Origin: Macrotis lagotis
Lineage: Eukaryota > Chordata > Mammalia > Peramelemorphia > Peramelidae
Assembly (NCBI RefSeq): GCF_037893015.1
Contig: NC_133666.1
Location: 617,816,974 to 617,880,973 of the forward strand
Reading direction: 5' to 3'
DNA: 64,000 bases
This document shows positions 59,015 through 64,000 of the stretch, piece by piece; the stretch's first letter is position 1, and every line of letters starts with the position of its first letter. The notes beneath the pieces were generated by a model that had not been told where the DNA came from, did no database searches, and saw nothing but the letters and a program-made list of their open reading frames with translations. The translations under genes and the position numbers were made by a program.

Positions 59015-59239
59015 AGGAACTAACATTCTAATGGGGAAGGCAACTTGAAAAAAAAATTTTACTTATAGCATATATACATATGTACACACACACACACATA
59101 CACATGTACAGTGCAAATAGAAAATATTCTCAGAAGGAAGTCTCCAGCAAATGAGGAGGGGGGTCAGGAAGTAAGGAAAACAAGACCAGGTCCTCTGACC
59201 TCAAGTGGAGAGCCCTTTGAATTAATCCAGTTTCCCAAA

Positions 59240-59545
59240 GCCTAGTTGCAATTGCTTGGCCAGCATTCTCTGCCTTCTGGTTTCTTTCAGGTTTCAGCAT
59301 AAATCCTACAATCTTCAAGAAGCCTTTCTGGATCCTCCTTCATTCTAGTTCCTTCCCTTTGATGGTCATCTCCATTTTATCCTGTATTTGTCTTGTTTGT
59401 AGGAAGTTGTTTACATATTGTTTCCCCTTTAGACTTCAAGTTCCTTGAGAGCAGGGACTTTTCCTTTCTTTTGGATCCCAGCTCTAGGTGTCCAGCACAT
59501 AGAAGAGGAGCTTAATAAAGTTTATTGACTGACTGACTGACTCTA
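59240..59545 (+). mobile_element. L2-like LINE 3' end
   Basis: 'aatcttcaagaagcctttctgg', 'cttcaagttccttgagagcaggga', 'gtgtccagcacatagaagaggagcttaataaagtttattgactg', ending in (GACT)n. Confidence 0.8.
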
Positions 59546-59841
59546 GCTTAGTCCATATAAATAAGCAGGAAATTAAATTGAAACTAGGAGAATCCAGGGA
59601 GTTGAGAACAAAGCAACACTGAGTTCAACGTGTCCTGCCACTGCACTCAGACAAAATACATATTAATGTGGTGAAAGAATTGGCACTGTGAGCAAGAGCT
59701 GCTAGTAGTTTTTGAGGAATCATGGCAAATGGGGAACATATTAGAAAACTAGAGATTCAATGACATCTCAACCTTCAAAAGAAGAAGTTTTCGTGCTCTT
59801 TAGGTCCTCTCTGCCAGCAACAGGAACATTCCTCAAGTGAG

Positions 59842-59962
59842 ATGGCGGCTGTGGAGTTCAAGCAAGAGTCCTCTCCTGTTGCACCTGCTGTCGTCACCTT
59901 CTCACCTGAGACACAGTCTGGACTTCAGCTCTACCAGGATCCTCCTGACCTCGATGATCATG
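59842..59962 (+). CDS. ZNF gene 2, first coding exon (paralogous N-terminal module)
   Basis: The acceptor CTTTAG is at 59802-59803, and the ATG at 59842 has a strong context (G at -3, G at +4). Forty codons, starting MAAVEFKQESSPVAPAVV and ending in an Asp-rich stretch, precede donor G|GTATAG at 59963. Sequence, length, start context and phase 1 exit match the gene 1 exon at 22875-23001. Some 38 bases of 5' UTR precede the ATG, aligning with 42 in gene 1. No named domain is recognised. Direct splicing to 61684 completes an Asp codon and keeps the frame. Confidence 0.75.
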
Positions 59963-59969
59963 GTATAGC

Positions 59970-60710
59970 CCCTCAAACTCTGCATCTTTTCTGATTCCAT
60001 ACTTAGTTTTGCTTTGTTCCCTTATTCTTAGTGAGTCCTTATGACCTGTCAGCCTTTTAATTACCCTCTTCCCAGTTGTAATCTCTGTCCCACTGCTGTA
60101 GTCTGGAGCTGATTTTTGGGGAAGTCCCACCAATTATAAAAAGGAAATGCTCTTCACAAAGAGCCACATGGCTTCATCAAGGACCAGAGTTGCTTTTGTG
60201 ACATGATTATGAAGAAAGTAGATCAGAGGAATGCTCTGAATGTAGTTTAACCAGGTTTGAGCCAAGCAACTGACAGTTTTGTCTTATTTTTGTGGAAGAT
60301 GAAAAGATAGAGGCTAAATGATGTTTTATTTAGATGAATTTGGAATTGAATGACTGGTCCCATTCTAAATGGTTTGATGTCAGCTTGAAAGGAAATCTCT
60401 AGAGGGATTCTGAAGATGAATTTAATAGGACTAAACAGAAAGTCTTTCAATTGAATTTTAGAATTCAATTTTACAAGTACAAAATAGCGGACAGTATGAC
60501 TACAACTGAGGAAAGTTGATATACTGTAATGTTAGAAGAGGGGCATGGCATCTTATTCAGACAGAGAGAGAGAGAGCAGGCCCTACACCATCTTATAAAG
60601 ACAGACAAGGAGGCAGCAGGCCCTGTCTTTTAAGTCCAAGTTCTGAGGCAGTGCTCAGGAGGGACTTAAATATCTTAATCTTTATTATCTATTTTACCAC
60701 TTTTATATTC
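59970..60710 (+). other. Intron of gene 2, no feature
   Basis: No B-box-like or A-box-like exon and no repeat recognised except a short GA run near 60560-60576. Confidence 0.5.
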
Positions 60711-60860
60711 CTTTTTTTTTTTTAGGTTTTTGCAAGGCAATGGGGTTAAGTGGCTTGCCCAAGGCCACACAGCTAGATAATTATTAAGTGTCTGAGGCCG
60801 GATTTGAACTCAGGTACCCCTGACTCCAGGTGCTCTATCCACTGCACCACCTATTCGCTC
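60711..60860 (-). mobile_element. tRNA-derived SINE in intron of gene 2
   Basis: A reversed SINE flanked by CCACTTTTATATTC on both sides (about 60697-60710 and 60863-60876). Confidence 0.92.
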
Positions 60861-61029
60861 CCCCACTTTTATATTCTTGATCAGCCTTCTCACTCTCCCC
60901 AAATCTGTTTTTCTTATTCCATGGGTTCATTTTCTACTCTTATCCTGGAATTCTCTCCAATAACTTCCATTTGTCATATTATAGGATTTAAGAATTGGAA
61001 AGGTCCTTAAAGATGTTTATAGTCCAGTC

Positions 61030-61575
61030 CAGTGAGTTAGTTAATCAACATTTATTATCTATTTATTGTGCAAAACCTTGTGTTAGACATTAGGAGAGGG
61101 AGTTTAGAGAAGAACCATTCTTTAACTCGGGGAGTTTATAGAGTATTAGTATGAGAGACCTTCACATAACTATGATACATAATATGTGATTAATGCTATA
61201 CACCCAAAAGTATCAAGAGGGAAAACTTTCTTGGGAGGTGCTATTTTTAAATTGGACTTTAAAGGATGGGTAGGGGGTTCATCCTGAAAAAATGGGGCAG
61301 GAAGATATTTCAGGCAAAGGGACCAGCCTGAGCCAGGACAGGGAGAGGGGAGAACATAAGATATCATCAGGGTCCCAAGAAGATTTCATTCTGACTCAGA
61401 GTAGGGCGGGGGGGGGGGGTAAAAATAAGATTTTGCAGGGTTTTGTATACCAGACAGAAGATCTTAAACTTTACTTGGGAGGCAGAAGGAAGTCACTAAA
61501 GATTGTTGAGTAGAGGAATGATATGATCATCTCTATTTCTGTGAATAATTATTCTGGCAATTTAAGAGATAGATG
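61030..61575 (-). mobile_element. L2-like LINE 3' part in intron of gene 2
   Basis: 'ttattgtgcaaaaccttgtgttagacattagg', 'tcttaaactttacttggg' and 'gtagaggaatgatatgatcatc' are in reverse L2 order, with a G-run at 61407-61418. Confidence 0.7.
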
Positions 61576-61683
61576 GTGAGGGAGAATATGTGAGAAATAA
61601 GAACTTCTCTTAAAATGAGTTTCAGTTGGATGATACCATTTCTGCCCTCCAGCAGTCTGGCTCTATTTTGTTTCTCATTTTAG

Positions 61684-63284
61684 ATTATGAAATTTGTATT
61701 AAGAAAGAGGAGGCTTCATCAGAGGAAGAAATTGTTAAAGTAAAGGAGGAAGAGGATGAGGGAATGGATGAGGGAATGGCTGAGGGAAAAATCCTAAATG
61801 AAGCATCCCAGGAACTGAAATCTGAGGACGATTCCAATGTGAATGACAGTTTAGAAAGTCAGAGAGAGACCCCTCAAAGAACTATAATATACAAAATAAC
61901 TCCTGAAGGAAAAATAAGCCGTGAAGTTAAAGACCACACAGGAAGCTCCAGCCCAAACTCAAAAGGAGATATCCTCCACATATGTGAAGCATGTGACAAA
62001 AGTTTCAGATATCGGTCAGTTATTATTAAACACTTGAGAAGTCACACTGGAGAGAAGCCTTATAAATGTAAGGATTGTGGAAGATTCTTTAGCCAGAAGT
62101 CAGATGTTACTGCACATCGCCGAATTCATACTGGGGAAAAACCCTATGAATGTGATGATTGTGGGAAAACTTTTGTTCATAGCTCCCAAGTTACTAGACA
62201 TCAAAGAATTCATAATGGAGAGAAGCCCTATGAATGCAGTGAGTGTGGAAAAACTTTTAGCCAGAGCTCAAACCTTATTCGACATGAGAGAATTCATACT
62301 GGAGAAAAGCCCTATGAATGTAATCATTGTGGCAGATCTTTTAGTCAGTTTTCATTACTTGTTGAGCATGAGAGAACTCATACTGGAGACAAACCATATG
62401 AATGTAAAGAATGTGGAAAAACCTTTAGCCACAGCTCAGATGTTATTAAACATCAGAGAATTCATACGGGGGAAAAACCCTATGAATGTAATGATTGTGG
62501 GAAAACTTTCATTCATAGCTCGCATGTTATTAGACATCAAAGAATTCATAATGGGGAGAAACCCTACAAATGCAAAGAGTGTGGAAAAGCTTTTAGCCAG
62601 AGCTCTGATGTTACCAAACACCAGAGAATTCATACTGGGGAAAAACCCTATGAATGTAGTCATTGTGGGAAAACTTTTGTTCATAGCTCACATGTTATTA
62701 GACATCAAAGAATTCATAATGGAGAGAAGCCCTATAAATGCAGTGAATGTGGAAAAGCATTTAGCCAGAGCTCAAATGTTCTTCGACATCAGAGAATTCA
62801 TACTGGAGAAAAACCCTATGAATGTAGTCATTGTGGCAGATGTTTTAATCAGTTTGCATTACTTATTGAACATGAGAGAGTTCATACTGGAGAGAAACCC
62901 TATCAATGTAAGGAATGTGGAAAAACCTTTAATCAAAGATCAGATGTCATTCAACATCAGAAAATTCATACTGGAGAGAAGCACTATTCATGTCATGAGT
63001 GTGGAAAAACCTTCAGTCGTAGCTCAGCTGTTATTAATCATCAGAAAATTCATATTGGAGAGAAACCATATATGTGTAAGTATTGTGGAAGTACCTTTAG
63101 CGCATGGTCAAGCTTTGCTAAACATCAGAAAGCTCATTCTGAAGAAAAGCTTTATAAATGCAGTGAATGTAAAGAAATTTTTCTTCAGAATTCAGAGCTG
63201 ATCAACCACCAGAAAATTTATCATAAAGCGCACATTCCAAAAGAAGAACCAGACATTGAAGTGAAAAAAGAAGAACCTGAGTGA
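61684..63284 (+). CDS. ZNF gene 2, terminal exon: fifteen C2H2 zinc fingers
   Basis: This exon starts after CATTTTAG and encodes residues 41-573, stop TGA 63282-63284. The first part (41-140) is strongly acidic and holds the SUMO-consensus tetrapeptides IKKE (46-49) and VKEE (60-63). Fifteen fingers run from residue 141 to about 554. The last has HX4H spacing; the others are CX2CX12HX3H. Contact residues (-1,2,3,6) are YSVK, QSDA, HSQR, QSNR, QSLE, HSDK, HSHR, QSDK, HSHR, QSNR, QALE, QSDQ, RSAN, ASSK, QSEN. Linkers are mostly TGEKP, but NGEKP follows fingers 3, 7 and 9. A third SUMO-type motif, VKKE (567-570), lies in the tail. The likely product is a nuclear DNA-binding regulator. A 374-residue open frame in another frame here is a shadow of the finger repeats. 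Confidence 0.96.
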
Positions 63285-63393
63285 GCAGGGAATCCAGTTT
63301 AAAGCAGCTTTCCACAAGTTTGGAAACTCCGGGAGGTCAGACATTTAGCTTGTGTTATATAGGACCTAACCCACCATCTCCTAAGACCTGCTA

Positions 63394-63399
63394 AATAAA
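63394..63399 (+). terminator. Poly(A) signal of ZNF gene 2
   Basis: AATAAA lies 110 bases after the stop codon, followed by a G/T-rich downstream element (about 63405-63435). It fits a short 3' UTR. Confidence 0.65.
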
Positions 63400-63589
63400 T
63401 GCTTATTGGTTCGTTGCTGTGATGACTTGTTTGGCTATTTCACCCTTCCCACATACACACACACTCTGTCACATCTGAGGAATACTAAGAGAACCAGATG
63501 GTTGTCACTACCAAAGGAGGCTACTTGAAGAGGAAGTGTTGAATGTCAGAGTAGGGGGTGGTAGATCAGAAGAGACTGAATTACTTTTA

Positions 63590-63690
63590 TAAATATGATC
63601 TTGTTTGATCCTCATAATAACCCTGAGAGGGCAATTAGCATTATGATCCCCACTTTACACTTTATAGTTGAGAAAATATTTTTCCTTGTT
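63590..63690 (-). mobile_element. MIR-type SINE fragment
   Basis: 'gatcttgtttgatcctcataataaccctgagagggcaattagcattatgatccccactttacac' is a reversed MIR core. Confidence 0.65.
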
Positions 63691-63737
63691 CTTGGTTCTC
63701 TGGGAGCTAGATTACACAACAAGCATGTTTAGTGAGT

Positions 63738-63889
63738 TTTTTTTTTTAGGTTTTTTGCAAGGCAATGGGATTAAATGGCTTGCTCAAGGTCACACAGCTA
63801 GGTAATTATTAAGTATCTGAGGCCAGATTTGAACTCTGGTACTCCTGACTCCAGGGCTGGTGCTCTATTCACTGCACCTAGCCACCCCA
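63738..63889 (-). mobile_element. tRNA-derived SINE downstream of gene 2
   Basis: A reversed SINE starting with poly(T) and 'aggttttttgcaaggcaatggg'. Confidence 0.92.
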
Positions 63890-64000
63890 TGAGTTTCTTT
63901 TCTTGGAATTGTTGGAGGAAGACAGTCATGGTAGCTTTCAATGTGGCTAAAGGACGGAGTGCAAGGTCTCATTTTAGTGGTGTCATCCCAAATCCACAGA

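Larger units (their letters stand above)
57200..63420 (+). other. Transcription unit of ZNF gene 2 (CpG-island start)
   Basis: A second C2H2 zinc-finger gene lies in the same orientation as gene 1. It probably starts in CpG island 2, with a candidate 5' exon at 57465-57539. The first coding exon (59842-59962) and terminal exon (61684-63284) join in phase 1 (split Asp codon). Coding lengths 121 + 1601 = 1722 nt give 573 residues plus stop. A poly(A) signal AATAAA is at 63394-63399. Unlike gene 1, no B-box-like exon was seen in the 1.7-kb intron between the coding exons. The shared first coding exon, phase pattern and finger arrangement show the two genes arose by tandem duplication. Confidence 0.8.

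Noticed and set aside
62077..63201. 374-codon open frame overlapping the gene 2 fingers
   Set aside because: It is in another frame of the 84-bp finger repeat, lacks any zinc-finger residues and is a shadow of the true frame.

Overview
The window looks like nuclear DNA from a marsupial, most likely an Australian one. The evidence is a very abundant tRNA-derived SINE (core about 140 bp, pol III A and B boxes, tail following 'ccattgccttgcaaaa'), MAR1-type SINEs, marsupial-style LINE-1 tails, old L2/CR1 and MIR copies, a betaretrovirus-like endogenous retrovirus (ERV) family, and intron-containing C2H2 zinc-finger genes with CpG-island starts. The species assignment is inference; no database search was possible.

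Two protein-coding genes can be supported, both on the + strand and tandem paralogues. ZNF gene 1 starts in a CpG island near 20.6-21.3 kb. It has a noncoding first exon, a 42-codon exon at 22.9 kb, a KRAB B-box-like exon at 42.86 kb and a terminal exon at 45.27-46.19 kb with seven C2H2 fingers. The coding exons join in phase to 388 residues. ZNF gene 2 starts in a second CpG island near 56.8-57.6 kb, has a homologous first coding exon at 59.84 kb, and ends in an exon at 61.68-63.28 kb with fifteen fingers (573 residues). Both probably encode nuclear DNA-binding regulators. No KRAB A box was found by eye in either gene.

Layout: 0-2 kb, a tandem array of SINEs with AAT tails; 2.2-3.5 kb, the 5' part of a LINE-1 (- strand); 5.76-10.09 kb, a provirus with two LTRs, a perfect 6-bp target duplication, relics of gag, dUTPase and protease, no recognisable pol, and two SINEs inside it; 13.9-16.5 kb, LINE-1 pieces split by a second, miniature provirus of the same family on the - strand; 17.2-19.3 kb, a LINE-1 ORF2/3' end; 19.7-20.6 kb, a 0.9-kb pyrimidine-rich tract leading into CpG island 1; 21.3-45 kb, repeat-rich introns of gene 1; 46.4-56.8 kb, intergenic sequence with L2, SINEs, a candidate solo LTR and an inverted SINE pair; 56.8-63.4 kb, gene 2, with a young LINE-1 insertion just 3' of its CpG-island exon.

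The points most worth a second look are: the paralogue pair sharing an unrecognised N-terminal exon; retention of a KRAB B-like exon without an A box in gene 1; shared NGEKP (not TGEKP) inter-finger linkers; broken fingers at both ends of the gene 1 array; and two differently deleted ERV copies that keep the same 3' module, with a leader-like hydrophobic segment at the env position. Positions of repeats are read by eye and are accurate to roughly 10-30 bases unless a target duplication is given.
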